A DNA stretch of 64,000 nt, taken from NCBI RefSeq assembly GCF_014207955.1, contig NZ_JACHLK010000005.1, forward strand, positions 62,001 through 126,000, in the 5' to 3' direction. Numbering within the stretch: position 1 is the stretch's first letter; each line of letters begins with the position of its first letter. The translations under genes were made by a program, and so were the position numbers. The DNA is from Acidovorax soli. Its GTDB lineage: Bacteria; Pseudomonadota; Gammaproteobacteria; Burkholderiales; Burkholderiaceae_C. Positions 1 to 10,100 of this stretch are shown here, one piece after another. Below the pieces are notes generated by a model. That model did not search any database. It was not told the DNA's origin and worked only from the letters and a program-made list of their open reading frames with translations.

Positions 1-74
1 CGGCGCATGACAGCGCAGCGGCGTGCGGCTACGATCCTCGCCTGTTGCATCTGATTACCTGTTGGAGCCCTCGC

Positions 75-1061
75 ATGACCTCGCCCCGCCGCCGCCTTTT
101 CGTGAACACCCTGCGCACCGGTGCGCTGCTGCTGGGCCTTGCGGCCGTGGGCCTGGCGTCGGCCCAGCCCAAGCCGATCCGGCTGCTGGTGGGCTTTCCC
201 GCCGGTGGCGGTACCGATGCCATCGCCCGCACCCTGGCCGACAAGCTCAAGGACGAGCTCGGTACCTCGGTGGTGGTGGAGAACAAGCCTGGCGCCGGGG
301 GCCAGATCGCGGCCCAGACGCTCAAGGCCGGCCCGGCCGATGGCACGGTGTTGTTTCTCACCCACGACCACACCATCTCCATCCTGCCCCAGGTCGTGAA
401 GAACCCGGGCTACGAGCCCGCGCGCGACTTCATTCCCGTGGTCGGCCTCGCGACCTTCGTGAACGCCTTCGCGGTCTCGGGCGGCACGCCCGCCAAGTCG
501 TTCAACGAGTACGTCAGCTGGGTCAAGTCGGCCGGCGGCGGCAAGGGCGCCGTGGGCATCCCGGCACCGGCATCCACGCCCGAATTCCTCGTGAAGCTGG
601 TGGGCGGCAAGTTCGGCATCGACCTGGTGTCGGCCCCCTACCGCGGCAGCGCGCCCATGATGGCCGACATGCTGGGCAACCAGATCGGCGCCGGCGTGGC
701 CTCCATTCCCGACTTCATCGAGAACCACAAGGCCGGCAAGGTGCGCGTGGTGGCCGTGCTGGGCAAGAACCGCCAGGCCGCCATGCCCGACGTGCCCACC
801 TTCGACGAGCTGGGCCTCAAAGGCTTCGAGGACCTGCCCTACTACGGCATCTACGCCCCCACCGGCACGCCGCAGAAGTTCGTGACCGACTTTTCCAACG
901 CCGTGGCCAAGGTCATCGCCATGCCCGAGGTGCGTGACCACCTCACCGCCATGGGCCTGACCGTGGGCCACATGCCGCCTGCGCAGTTCGCTGCGCGCGA
1001 GAAGGCCTACACCGCGGCCTGGACCAAGATCATCAAGGACACGGGCTTCGTCGCCCAGTAA
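75..1061 (+). CDS. Bug-family tripartite tricarboxylate transporter substrate-binding protein
   Basis: A 328-residue periplasmic binding protein of the Bug/TctC type. These proteins capture carboxylates or related small molecules for TctAB-type transporters or act in sensing. The N-terminus has an arginine-rich region (PRRRLF) and a hydrophobic stretch ending in ASAQ, so it is exported by Sec or possibly Tat. The mature part opens with the family pattern RLLVGFPAGGGTD and continues with VVENKPGAGG, both typical of Bug proteins. ATG 75 is preferred to the in-frame ATG 45 because GGAG lies at 64-67 and the signal peptide then begins properly. No TctA or TctB membrane gene is nearby, which is usual for the many orphan Bug genes of betaproteobacteria. 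The ligand cannot be predicted. Confidence 0.9.
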   Translation: MTSPRRRLFVNTLRTGALLLGLAAVGLASAQPKPIRLLVGFPAGGGTDAIARTLADKLKDELGTSVVVENKPGAGGQIAAQTLKAGPADGTVLFLTHDHTISILPQVVKNPGYEPARDFIPVVGLATFVNAFAVSGGTPAKSFNEYVSWVKSAGGGKGAVGIPAPASTPEFLVKLVGGKFGIDLVSAPYRGSAPMMADMLGNQIGAGVASIPDFIENHKAGKVRVVAVLGKNRQAAMPDVPTFDELGLKGFEDLPYYGIYAPTGTPQKFVTDFSNAVAKVIAMPEVRDHLTAMGLTVGHMPPAQFAAREKAYTAAWTKIIKDTGFVAQ

Positions 1062-1071
1062 CCCTTCCCCT

Positions 1072-1093
1072 GCCGCCGGCCCCGGCCGGCGGC
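1072..1093 (+). terminator. GC-rich hairpin after the Bug gene
   Basis: A 9-bp perfect stem (GCCGCCGGC at 1072-1080 paired with 1085-1093) with a 4-nt loop lies between the Bug stop codon and the cyclase start. No T-tract follows, so it may attenuate transcription rather than terminate it fully. Confidence 0.45.
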
Positions 1094-1104
1094 GGCCCCT
1101 CGCC

Positions 1105-2568
1105 ATGCCCACCACCCGCTTGCCAACGCACTGGCAGCAGTCGCGACACCTGCCCTTGCTGGTGGGGCTGTGCACTGCTGCGCTGGCCATGCTGCTGGCC
1201 TGGGTGGTGATCGACATCTCGCACACCAAGGCGCGCACCGAGATCGTGGCCCGCGCGCAGTCCCATCTGCTCGAAATCCGCGACCGGCTGGACCGCCAGT
1301 TGCAGAGCACGCTGTCGGTGCCCGAAACCGTGGCGGCCTTCGTGGCCGCGCAGGGCCATATGCCGCCCGAGATCTTCGCCTCGGTGGTGGGGCGGCTGCT
1401 GGAGAGCCAGCGCAACATCCGCAACCTGGCGCTGGCGCCGGACAACGTGATCACCGACATCTACCCGCGCCTGGGCAACGAGAAGGCCCTGGGCCTGCGC
1501 TACCTCGACAACCCGCAGCAGCGGGGTGCGGTGGAGCGTGCCATCCAGACCCGGCGCACCGTGGTGGCCGGCCCCATCCAGCTGGTGCAGGGCGGGCTGG
1601 GCATCGTGAGCCGCACGCCGGTGTTCCTGGTGGGCGTGCCGGGCGCGGCCGTGGTGGCCGAGCCGCGCTACTGGGGCATCGTCTCGCTGGCGGTGAATGC
1701 CGACACCTTGTTCGCCGACGTGGGGCTCAACACCGAGCAGGCGGGCTTCCAGGTGGCCGCGCGCGGCCTCGATGCCCTGGGCGCCCAGGGGGCCGTGTTC
1801 GTGGGCCGGGCCAGCCTGTTCGATGAGAAGCCGGTCACGCTCGACGTGCCCCTGCCCGGAGGCGGCAGCTGGATCCTGGGCGCCGTGCCCGTGGGCGGCT
1901 GGAAGGCTGCGGGCAGTGCGCCGGCGCTGGTGGTCATGCTGTCCTATGTGTTTGCGTTGCTGCTGGGGCTGCTCAGCGCCTGGCTGGTGCGGGCGCACCA
2001 GCAGGTGCTGGCCCTGGCCAGCCACGACCGGCTCACCGGCCTGCCCAACCGCCGCCTGTTCGAGGACCGGCTGTCCCAGGCCGTGCTGGCTGCCCACCGC
2101 GACCGCCGAGCGGGCGCGCTGCTGCTGGTGGACCTCGATGGTTTCAAGGCCGTCAACGACAGCATGGGCCACGGCAGCGGCGACCAGGTGCTGGTGCGCG
2201 TGGGCCAGCGCCTGGCGGGCCTGGCCCGCGCCAACGACACCGCGGCACGGCTGGGGGGCGACGAGTTCGCGCTGGTGTTGAATGCGGTGAGCTCGCCGCA
2301 GGCCGCGATGGAGGTGGCGCAGCGCATCATCCAGGACATGGTGGCGCCCATCGGCCTGGACAATGGCGAGCATGTGCGCGTCGGTGTCAGCATCGGCGTG
2401 GCGGTGTTCCAGGGCGATGCGGCCGAGGCCCTGCCAGCCCTGATCGACCGGGCCGACCAGGCGCTGTATGCAAGCAAGCGCGCGGGCAAGGGCCAGGCCA
2501 CGCTGGCCGCGCCGGCCGAACTGCACACCTACGCAACCCAGCCGATGAACGGCCCCACGTCGCGCTGA
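1105..2568 (+). CDS. CHASE-domain diguanylate cyclase (GGDEF)
   Basis: A 487-residue membrane-bound cyclase predicted to make cyclic di-GMP from two GTP. Residues about 17-36 form the first membrane helix. A periplasmic region of about 230 residues resembles a CHASE sensor (RDRLDRQLQ, then the ETVAAFVAA and RNIRNLALAP segments). A second helix lies at about 272-295, followed by a cytoplasmic GGDEF domain. The active-site GGDEF is intact at 384-388. An RxxD product-inhibition site (RAND) lies five residues before it, so feedback inhibition is expected. No EAL domain follows. The gene starts 43 bp after the Bug gene with a hairpin between, so co-transcription is uncertain. The periplasmic ligand is unknown. 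Confidence 0.93.
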   Translation: MPTTRLPTHWQQSRHLPLLVGLCTAALAMLLAWVVIDISHTKARTEIVARAQSHLLEIRDRLDRQLQSTLSVPETVAAFVAAQGHMPPEIFASVVGRLLESQRNIRNLALAPDNVITDIYPRLGNEKALGLRYLDNPQQRGAVERAIQTRRTVVAGPIQLVQGGLGIVSRTPVFLVGVPGAAVVAEPRYWGIVSLAVNADTLFADVGLNTEQAGFQVAARGLDALGAQGAVFVGRASLFDEKPVTLDVPLPGGGSWILGAVPVGGWKAAGSAPALVVMLSYVFALLLGLLSAWLVRAHQQVLALASHDRLTGLPNRRLFEDRLSQAVLAAHRDRRAGALLLVDLDGFKAVNDSMGHGSGDQVLVRVGQRLAGLARANDTAARLGGDEFALVLNAVSSPQAAMEVAQRIIQDMVAPIGLDNGEHVRVGVSIGVAVFQGDAAEALPALIDRADQALYASKRAGKGQATLAAPAELHTYATQPMNGPTSR

Positions 2569-2715
2569 AACCATCTGCCCGGATGGCCTGCGCAGTGCGC
2601 GGGGCTGGCTTGGCAGGGCGCAGCCGCCGAAGGTGTAACACATCGGGCGGCTGCGGTGAAATTGCCGACAATGGCCCCATCTGGCAATGATGTGCCACTT
2701 CCTGGAAGCCCTGCC

Positions 2716-3552
2716 ATGAAGCGATTTCCCCGCCTTTCCCGGCTCGCCCGGCGCCTTGCGCTGTCGGGGGTGCTGGTGTCGAGCACGGCCGCGGTGCACC
2801 CTGCGCCCGTAGGGGGGCCGGGCTCTGCGCCCGGGTCCAAGACGGCGCAGTCGTCGTCTTCTGCCTCCCACTACGCGCGCTGGCAGGCCAGCATGGATGC
2901 GTTTGCCGCCGCCGACAAGGCGCAGGCGCCAGCCGAGAACGGCGTGCTCTTCGTGGGCAGCTCCACCATCCGCTTCTGGACGCAGTTGCCGCAGGACTTT
3001 CGCGACGTGCCGGTGCTCATCAACCGCGGCTTCGGCGGCTCCACCATGGCCGACTGCCAGTACTTCGTGAAGCAACTGGTGCTGCAGTACCGGCCGCGCC
3101 AGGTGTTCGTCTACGCGGGCGACAACGACCTGGCCGAGGGGCGCACGCCGCAGCAGGTGCTCGAAAGCTTCGAGGGTTTCGTCGCTGCCGTGCGGGCCGA
3201 GTTGCCGGGCACACGCATCGCCTACATCTCCATCAAGCCCAGCCCCCTGCGCGCCGAGCTGATGCCCCGGGCGCGCGAGGCCAATGCCCTGCTGGCGGAG
3301 TATGTGCGCACCTTGCCCAACAGCGACTACATCGACATCTTCACGCCCATGCTGGGCATGGATGGCGCCCCGCGCGCCGAACTGTTCGGGCCGGACCGGC
3401 TGCACCTGAGCGATGCTGGCTACCGGCTGTGGCGCTCGGTGATCGCCGACTATGTGGGGCGCGGCCTGCCCGCCACCCTGCAGGCCGGTTCGGGCAGGGC
3501 GGTGCAGCCGGGCGCCGAGCCCGCTGCGGCGCAGGTCAGCGCCGGGCGCTGA
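2716..3552 (+). CDS. SGNH/GDSL-family hydrolase, exported
   Basis: A 278-residue protein with the four SGNH hydrolase blocks: nucleophile block FVGSSTIRFW (Ser near 83), block II NRGFGGST, block III AGDNDL, and the catalytic pair in DRLHLSDAGY (Asp and His). The family includes esterases, lipases and carbohydrate-ester hydrolases; the substrate here is not evident. The basic N-terminus followed by a hydrophobic stretch suggests export, and a Ser/Pro-rich linker precedes the domain. ATG 2716 is chosen over ATG 2656 because the signal-like segment starts there. The C-terminal tail and stop codon lie in the first copy of a 25-bp tandem duplication. The gene converges on the OpgC-type gene. Confidence 0.88.
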   Translation: MKRFPRLSRLARRLALSGVLVSSTAAVHPAPVGGPGSAPGSKTAQSSSSASHYARWQASMDAFAAADKAQAPAENGVLFVGSSTIRFWTQLPQDFRDVPVLINRGFGGSTMADCQYFVKQLVLQYRPRQVFVYAGDNDLAEGRTPQQVLESFEGFVAAVRAELPGTRIAYISIKPSPLRAELMPRAREANALLAEYVRTLPNSDYIDIFTPMLGMDGAPRAELFGPDRLHLSDAGYRLWRSVIADYVGRGLPATLQAGSGRAVQPGAEPAAAQVSAGR

Positions 3553-3578
3553 GGCGCAAGTCAGCGCCGGGCGCTGAG
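3529..3578. repeat. 25-bp tandem duplication at convergent gene ends
   Basis: Two adjacent 25-bp units at 3529-3553 and 3554-3578 differ at one base (GCGCAGG versus GCGCAAG near the start). The first contains the stop codon of the SGNH hydrolase. The second supplies the stop codon of the opposing OpgC-type gene at 3561-3563. Confidence 0.9.
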
Positions 3579-4829
3579 GGTCAGTCGGCGCTTGCCCGGG
3601 CCGGTTTGCGGGCTTGAGGGGGCCTGCGCCTTGGGCGGTGCGGGCGCATACATCGGGGGCCGCTTCTGGCCCGGCGCCAGCACGGCAGGGGGCGTCGTGT
3701 CTTCCGGGTGGTGCCGTTCCAGCCACAGGGTCGCTCGCGCCACCGCATAGAGAACGCCAAAGGAGGCGGCGAGCAGGGCGATGTCCTGCACCCAGGGCCG
3801 GTCGTACTTCGCGCCCAGGCCAACCAGCACCACCAGCACCAGCACCAGGTGGGCGCAGAACACGGGCAGCGAGGCCGAGCCCAGTGTCTCCAGCCAGCGC
3901 TGGCGCGGCATGCGGGCGGCCAGCCGCGGGCCGTAGTGGATGGCGAGCACCACCAGGGCGAACAGGTTGAGCATGCGCAGGGGCCCCAGGGCCCACTTGT
4001 CGAACCAGGGGTTGAAGGCAGCGTACGGCCCATCGGGATGGAAAGGGATCTGCCCGACCAGGTGGCGCCAGCCCATCAGGAAGAGCGCCAGTGCAATGGC
4101 CAGCAGCACGGACCAGCGCGGGAAGGCGAACGCCGGCGCATTCGGGTCGTTGCGCGTGGCACCCATCCACAGCCCCAGCATCCACAGGAACTGCCAGCTC
4201 CACATCACGAAGGCGCCGGTTTCGTTGAACGGCACGGGCAAGGGCACGATGGCGTGGGCCGCGTCGTAGACCGCCCGGGACAGCCCGAACTGCGCGAGCA
4301 GCCACACCAGGCCGCTCACGGCCATCACCGGCCGCCAGCCCCAGACGAAGGCGATGACCATCACCCAGGGGCTGGCCAGCATGAACAGCACGTACAGCGG
4401 CAGGATGTCGAGCAGCGGCGGCTCGTAGAGCAGCAGCAGGCCGCCAGCCAGGGCCGTGAAAGGCTGCTTGACGTAGAAGTTCAGCAGGTCCACCACGGCC
4501 GGCTGTTCGATGCGGATGCCGATGAAGGCGATCACCGTGAACAGGAAGAGCAGCAGCGCCGCATGGCAGGCGTAGATCTTGAGGGCGCGGCGCCAGAAGG
4601 CATGGTGCATCTCGGCCACGCTCTTGCGCCAAGCCACGCGGCCGTACACCATGCCCGCCATGTAGGCCGAGAGCAGCACAAAGCCCTCGGCCGCCGAGAC
4701 GTAGCCGAAGGGCTGGCCCAGCGGCGAGGTCAGCCGCGTGGGCAGGTGCGTGACCGTCATCAACAGCAGCATCAGCCCCCGGGCTGCATCGATCTCCCAA
4801 CTGCGGGCGCTGGCGGGGGCAGGGGGCAT
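3561..4829 (-). CDS. OpgC-family membrane acyltransferase
   Basis: A 422-residue protein with about ten hydrophobic helices and the OpgC N-terminal signature: WEIDAARGLMLLLMTVTH followed by GYVSAAEGFVLLSAYMAG. OpgC proteins transfer succinyl or similar acyl groups to periplasmic glucans; related proteins acylate other envelope glycans. The long cytoplasmic C-terminal tail is rich in Pro, Ala and Lys. It is the second gene after katE on this strand, only 12 bp after the katE stop, so they are probably co-transcribed. No glucan synthase gene (opgG or opgH) is in view, so the glycan acceptor is unknown. Confidence 0.85.
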   Translation of the reverse strand: MPPAPASARSWEIDAARGLMLLLMTVTHLPTRLTSPLGQPFGYVSAAEGFVLLSAYMAGMVYGRVAWRKSVAEMHHAFWRRALKIYACHAALLLFLFTVIAFIGIRIEQPAVVDLLNFYVKQPFTALAGGLLLLYEPPLLDILPLYVLFMLASPWVMVIAFVWGWRPVMAVSGLVWLLAQFGLSRAVYDAAHAIVPLPVPFNETGAFVMWSWQFLWMLGLWMGATRNDPNAPAFAFPRWSVLLAIALALFLMGWRHLVGQIPFHPDGPYAAFNPWFDKWALGPLRMLNLFALVVLAIHYGPRLAARMPRQRWLETLGSASLPVFCAHLVLVLVVLVGLGAKYDRPWVQDIALLAASFGVLYAVARATLWLERHHPEDTTPPAVLAPGQKRPPMYAPAPPKAQAPSSPQTGPGKRRLTLSARR

Positions 4830-4841
4830 GGCCGTCGTGCC

Positions 4842-6950
4842 TCAGGCGAGGGTGCGCACCTTGGGCTCTCTGTCCCACTGCCGCGTCTGCGCTGCGGCGA
4901 TGAAGGCCTTGGTGTCCTTGGGGTCCAGCACCCCGGCATCGGGCTCCACGCCGCCCGCCTGCAGGATGGCCCGCGTGCCCTGGCAGGCGGCAATGGCCTT
5001 GAGGTGGCCGAAGGCATCGCGGAACCAGTCCACGGCGGCGGCCTCGCGCGCGAGCTTCTGCCCCATGGCCGGTGCCAGGATGGAGGCCACGGCATCGAAC
5101 ACCGTGGAGGGCGTGCCGGCCAGTTGCCCATCGGCCGGCAAGCGGCTGCCATCGTCGAGCACCACGCCGCCGACCTTGGGGGCCACGATCTTCACCGTGG
5201 CGCCGGCCTTCTCGACGGCCTTGCGCAAGGCCGCCACCGATTTGGCGCTGGAGCCATCGTCCACCAGCAGCCCAACGCATCGGCCCTGCAGCGTGGGCAG
5301 CATGCGGTCGATGATGCGCAGTGCAGGCGACAACGGCAGGTCCTGTGGTTTCACGGCCGCCGGCGGCTTGGGCGGCATGGCCTCCATGCCCAGGCCGTCC
5401 GCCACGCGCTGCGCCAGGGCCGAGTCCACATGCTGCAGGTGGCCCACCACGGCCGTGCGCACATGCTCCGTGGCCACCTTGGAGAGCTCGAACACCAGGG
5501 CCGAGGCAATGTGCGACTGCTCCAGCTCGCTCTGGCTGCGAAAGAACATGCGCGCCTGGCTGTAGTGGTCGGCAAAGCTCTCGGGCCGTACGCGGCCTTT
5601 GGCGCCTTCATCGGCTGGTTCGGCGAAATGTCGGAACCCTTGTGCCTGCGAGGCGCAGGGTGTATCGCCCTGCAGGCTGCTGGGCTCGTAGTTCACGCGG
5701 CCCTTGGGAATTCCCATCTGCATGTGGCCGTCGCGCTGCATGTTGTGGAAGGGGCATTGGGGGGCATTCACCGGGATCTGCGCGAAGTTGGGCCCGCCCA
5801 GGCGCGACAGCTGCGTATCGAGGTACGAGAACAGCCGGCCCTGCAGCAGCGGGTCGTTCGAGAAGTCGATGCCCGGCGGCACATTGGCCGGGCAGTAGGC
5901 CACCTGCTCGGTTTCGGCAAAGAAGTTGTCGGGCCAGCGGTCGAGCACCATGCGGCCGATGGTCCTGAGCGGCACCAGCTCTTCGGGGATGAGCTTGGTC
6001 GGGTCCAGGTGGTCGAAGGGGAACTTCGCCGCGTCGTCCTCGGTGAACAGCTGCACGGCGAAGTCCCACTCGGGGTAATTGCCTGCCTCGATGGCCTCGA
6101 ACAGGTCGCGCCGGTGGAAGTCGTTGTCGGCCGCCTGCAGCTTCACGGCCTCGTCCCACACGGTGGACTGGATGCCCAGCCGGGGCCGCCAGTGGAACTT
6201 CACGAAGGTGCTCTGGCCCTTGGCGTTGATGAGCCGGAAGGAGTGCACGCCAAAGCCCTCCATGGTGCGCAGGCTGCGCGGGATGGTGCGGTCGCTCATG
6301 GCCCACATCACCATGTGCAGGGTTTCGGGCATCAGCGAGACGAAGTCCCAGAAGGTGTCGTGCGCGCTGCCGGCCTGCGGGTAGCCGCGGTCGGGCTCCA
6401 TCTTCACGGCGTGCACGAGGTCGGGGAACTTCATCGCGTCCTGGATGAAGAACACCGGGATGTTGTTGCCCACGATGTCCCAGTTGCCTTCCTGCGTGTA
6501 GAGCTTCACGGCAAAACCGCGCACGTCGCGCGGCGTGTCCACCGAGCCGGCGCCGCCGGCCACGGTGGAAAAGCGCGTGAACACCGGCGTCTTCACGCCC
6601 ACCTCGGTGAGCACGCGGGCCGTGGTGTATTTGGCCAGCGACTCGGTCAGCTCGAAATGGCCGTGCGCCGCCGTGCCGCGCGCATGCACGATGCGCTCGG
6701 GAATGCGCTCGTGGTCGAAGTGGGTGATCTTCTCGCGCAGGATGAAGTCTTCGAGCAGCGTGGGGCCGCGCGGCGTGCCGCGCAGCGAGTTCTGGTTGTC
6801 GGCGATCGGTATGCCCAGCTGGGTCGTCATGACCGGGTGGTCGCCGCCGGCTTGCTGTTGCAATTCGTCACCACTTCCGCGCTGCTCCGCGGCGGTTCGG
6901 GATGGGCGTGGCTTGGCCGCAGAAGGGCGGCTGGCGGGGGACTTGGCCAT
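4842..6950 (-). CDS. katE: Large-subunit catalase (HPII type)
   Basis: A 702-residue monofunctional haem catalase converting hydrogen peroxide to water and oxygen in the cytoplasm. Family landmarks are [13 protein letters not shown] (catalytic His 96), [24 protein letters not shown] (catalytic Asn near 162) and the haem-ligand segment RLFSYLDTQ with its tyrosine. The C-terminal 150 residues ([12 protein letters not shown], then [10 protein letters not shown]) form the class-I-amidotransferase-like or flavodoxin-like domain that marks clade 2 large catalases. ATG 6950 is chosen because GGAG lies about 7 bases upstream; an upstream extension to 7124 has no homology-like sequence. It is transcribed divergently from the A2M gene. 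The Lys/Ser/Pro-rich N-terminus is usual for the family. Confidence 0.96.
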   Translation of the reverse strand: MAKSPASRPSAAKPRPSRTAAEQRGSGDELQQQAGGDHPVMTTQLGIPIADNQNSLRGTPRGPTLLEDFILREKITHFDHERIPERIVHARGTAAHGHFELTESLAKYTTARVLTEVGVKTPVFTRFSTVAGGAGSVDTPRDVRGFAVKLYTQEGNWDIVGNNIPVFFIQDAMKFPDLVHAVKMEPDRGYPQAGSAHDTFWDFVSLMPETLHMVMWAMSDRTIPRSLRTMEGFGVHSFRLINAKGQSTFVKFHWRPRLGIQSTVWDEAVKLQAADNDFHRRDLFEAIEAGNYPEWDFAVQLFTEDDAAKFPFDHLDPTKLIPEELVPLRTIGRMVLDRWPDNFFAETEQVAYCPANVPPGIDFSNDPLLQGRLFSYLDTQLSRLGGPNFAQIPVNAPQCPFHNMQRDGHMQMGIPKGRVNYEPSSLQGDTPCASQAQGFRHFAEPADEGAKGRVRPESFADHYSQARMFFRSQSELEQSHIASALVFELSKVATEHVRTAVVGHLQHVDSALAQRVADGLGMEAMPPKPPAAVKPQDLPLSPALRIIDRMLPTLQGRCVGLLVDDGSSAKSVAALRKAVEKAGATVKIVAPKVGGVVLDDGSRLPADGQLAGTPSTVFDAVASILAPAMGQKLAREAAAVDWFRDAFGHLKAIAACQGTRAILQAGGVEPDAGVLDPKDTKAFIAAAQTRQWDREPKVRTLA

Positions 6951-7166
6951 GGATGCTCCAGAGATGGGGGTGGGGTGGGGGCTCCTGGCATCTTTCAGCG
7001 GCCTGGGCCGCAGGCGGGTAGGACCATGGGCCGTTCTGCTGTCGGCGGCGCAAAATGCGCCGTGGGCGTGAACTGGTGCACGCAACGGACACGTAAGTGC
7101 TTGCAACGCAGGTCGGCTTGCCATGCCGTTTTGTTACGCTTGCAGGTTCCTTTGGAGGGGAGTCGT

Positions 7167-10100
7167 GTGAAAGCCAAGAACTGGATGTTTGCCGCCGGCC
7201 TGTCGCTGGCGACCCTGGGGGCCATGGAGTCGGCCCACGCCCTGCAGATCACGAGCCTGTCCCCCCAGGGCGAGGTGGCGCGCGTGCGCCAGGTGGTGGC
7301 CAAATTCGATGCGGCCGCCGTCAATTTCGGCGATCCCAAGGCGCCGCCGCCACTGACACTCAGCTGCAGCGATGCCGCCGCCACCAAGGGCAATGGCCGC
7401 TGGACCAGTGAGAAGGAATGGGTCTTCGACTTCGAGAACGACCTGCCGCCTGGCGTGCGCTGCACGGCCACGGCCAAGGCCGGGTTCAAGTCGGCATCGG
7501 GTACGGCGCTCACGGGCACCACCAGCTTCCAGTTCAACACCGGCGGGCCGTTCGTGCAGAACATGCGCCCCGGCACCTACCAGGAGATCGACGAAGAGCA
7601 GGTCTTCGTGCTGCAGCTCAACGGTCCGGCCACGCTGGACAGCATCAAGGCCAATACCTGGTGCGCGCTCGAGGGCGTGGGCGAGAAGGTGCCCGTGCGC
7701 CTGATCGAAGGCAGCCAGCGCGACGAGATCCTCAAGTCCCAGGGGCTGGACAAGCGGGCCGCCCAGCAGCCCCTGCAGTTCGCGACGTTGGCCTGCAACC
7801 GCCGCCTGACCTCGGGCTCGCGCATGCAGTTCGTCTTCGGCAAGGGCGTGGCCACGCCGAGCGGCGTGGCCAATGCGGTGGAAAAGCGCTTTGCCTACAA
7901 GGTGCGCGAGCCCTTCTCGGCCGAGTTCAATTGCGAACGCGAAAACGCCCAGGCCGCCTGCCTGCCCATCCGCCCGATGAGCCTGTCCTTCAACGCGCCG
8001 CTGGCGCGCAAGCTGGCGGCCGGCATCCGCCTGAAGTCGGGCAAGGAAACCATCAAGCCGCAGCTCGAAGGCGGTGCCGACGAGGACAAGAACCCTGACT
8101 CCGTGGTCACCAGCCTGCAGTTCGCGGCGCCCCTGGCCGAGAACACGCAGTTCACGATCGAGCTGCCCAAGGACTTCAAGGACGCCTCGGGCCGCACGCT
8201 TCGCAATGCAGACAGCTTCCCGCTCAAGGTGGCCACGGGTGGCCGGCCGCCGCTGGCCAAGTTTGCCGCAGCGCCCTTCGGCATCGTCGAGCGCTTCGCC
8301 GAAGGCCCCGAGGGCCCGGCGCTGCTCCCCGTGACGCTGCGCAATGTCGAGGCGGCCCTCAAGGTGCAGGGCCTGCAGGCGGGAACGGGCACGCCCGCGG
8401 CCCCCGCGGGCAAGGTGAGCACCCTGCGCCCGACCAGCGATTCGGACATCATCGCCTGGTTCCGCAAGGTCAAGCGCTACGACAACTACAACGTGGACCG
8501 CAAGGACGCGCGCCGCGACAGCAAGGTCCCACTGCCCAAGGTGCTCGACAACGAGCGCGACTATGTGCAGTCGCGCATGGTCTCGCTGCTCGGCGGGCAG
8601 AACGGCGTCAAGACGCTGGAGCTGCCCAAGCCCGCGAACAACGACCCGCGCCCCTTCGAGGTGGTGGGCATTCCGCTGGCGCCCGGCTTCCACGTGGTGG
8701 AAATCGCCTCGCAACTGCTCGGCGCCTCGCTGCTGGACGAGCGCCATGGCAATGCCCGCACCATGTACGTGCGCACTTCGGCCCTGGTGACCAACCTGGG
8801 CGTGCACTTCAAGCTCGGCCGCGAGAACGCGGCGGCCTGGGTGACCACGCTGGACAAGGGCCAGCCCGTGGCGAACGCCACGGTGCGCGTCTCTGACTGC
8901 AGCGGTCGCGAGCTGGCCACCGGCACCACCAACGCCCAGGGCGTGGCCAACCTCGAAGGCCTGTCGCCCGAGCCCGAGGCCTGCGGCGAGGAGGGCGAGC
9001 GCTCCTACTTCGTCAGCGCGCGCAGCAAGGGCGCCGACGGGGTGGAGGACATGGCCTTCACCTGGACCGACTGGCAGCGCGGCATCGAGCCCTGGCGCTT
9101 CAACGTGCCCACCAGCAGCGAGCCCAATCCCAACGAGCGTGCCCACACCATCTTCGACCGCACCCTGTTCCGTGCGGGCGAGACGGTGTCGATGAAGCAC
9201 CTGCTGCGCACCGAGACGCGCAAGGGCTTCGACATTCCCGAGAGCCGGCCCACCACGCTGGTGATCACCCACACCGGCAGCGGGCAGCAGTACACCCAGC
9301 CCCTGGCCTGGCGTAGCACGGCCACGGGCGGCTTCAGCGCGCAGAGCAGCTTTGCCGTGCCGCCCGCGGCCAAGCTCGGCATGTACTCGGTGGAACTGCG
9401 CAATGCCGGCGACAGCGAGCGCAGTTTCAGCTCGGGCATGTTCCGCGTGGAGGAGTTCCGCCTGCCCGTGCTCGAAGGCCGCATCGCGCCCGCCGACAAG
9501 AAGGCCCTGGTGCGCGTGCGTTCCGTGCCCACCGACGTGCAGATCAACTATGTGGCCGGCGGCGGCGCGGCCAACCTGCCGGTGCGCGTGTCGGCCATGG
9601 TGCGCAGCAAGTCCCTGCAGTTCAACGATTTCGACGCCTTCAGCTTCAACCCGCCGCGCAAGCGTGGCCAGGGCGGCAGCGGCAACAGCGACGATGAAGA
9701 GGCCGCCTCCAGCCAGGACAGCCGCGTCATCGCCGACAAGCTGGCCGTGACCCTGGACCGCAATGGCGCGGGCAAGGTCACCATCGACAACGTGCCCCAG
9801 GTGCGCCAGCCCCAGGACCTGGTGATGGAAGCCACCTACGCAGATCCCAATGGCGAGGTGCAGACCCTGCGCAGCACCCTGACCGTGTGGCCTGCGGGCG
9901 TGGTGGCCGGCATCAAGACCGAGGGCTGGGTCTCGGCCCAGCAGAAGATCCGCTTCCAGGCGCTGGCGCTGCAGCACAACGGCTCCATTGCGGCCGACGT
10001 GCCCCTGCAGGTCAAGGCCGTGGCGCGCATCACCACCACCACGCGCAAGCGCATGGTGGGCGGCTTTTACAGCTACGACAACCAGACCGAGACCAAGGAC

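Noticed and set aside
1033..5280. 1415-codon open frame on the minus strand
   Set aside because: It lies antisense to the cyclase, SGNH and OpgC-type genes and its translation is low-complexity (runs of H, Q, R, G, A) without any domain. It is an artefact of the high third-position GC.
3708..7166. In-frame extension upstream of the A2M GTG start
   Set aside because: It is antisense to the OpgC-type and katE genes; the GGAGG site and signal peptide at 7167 define the true start.
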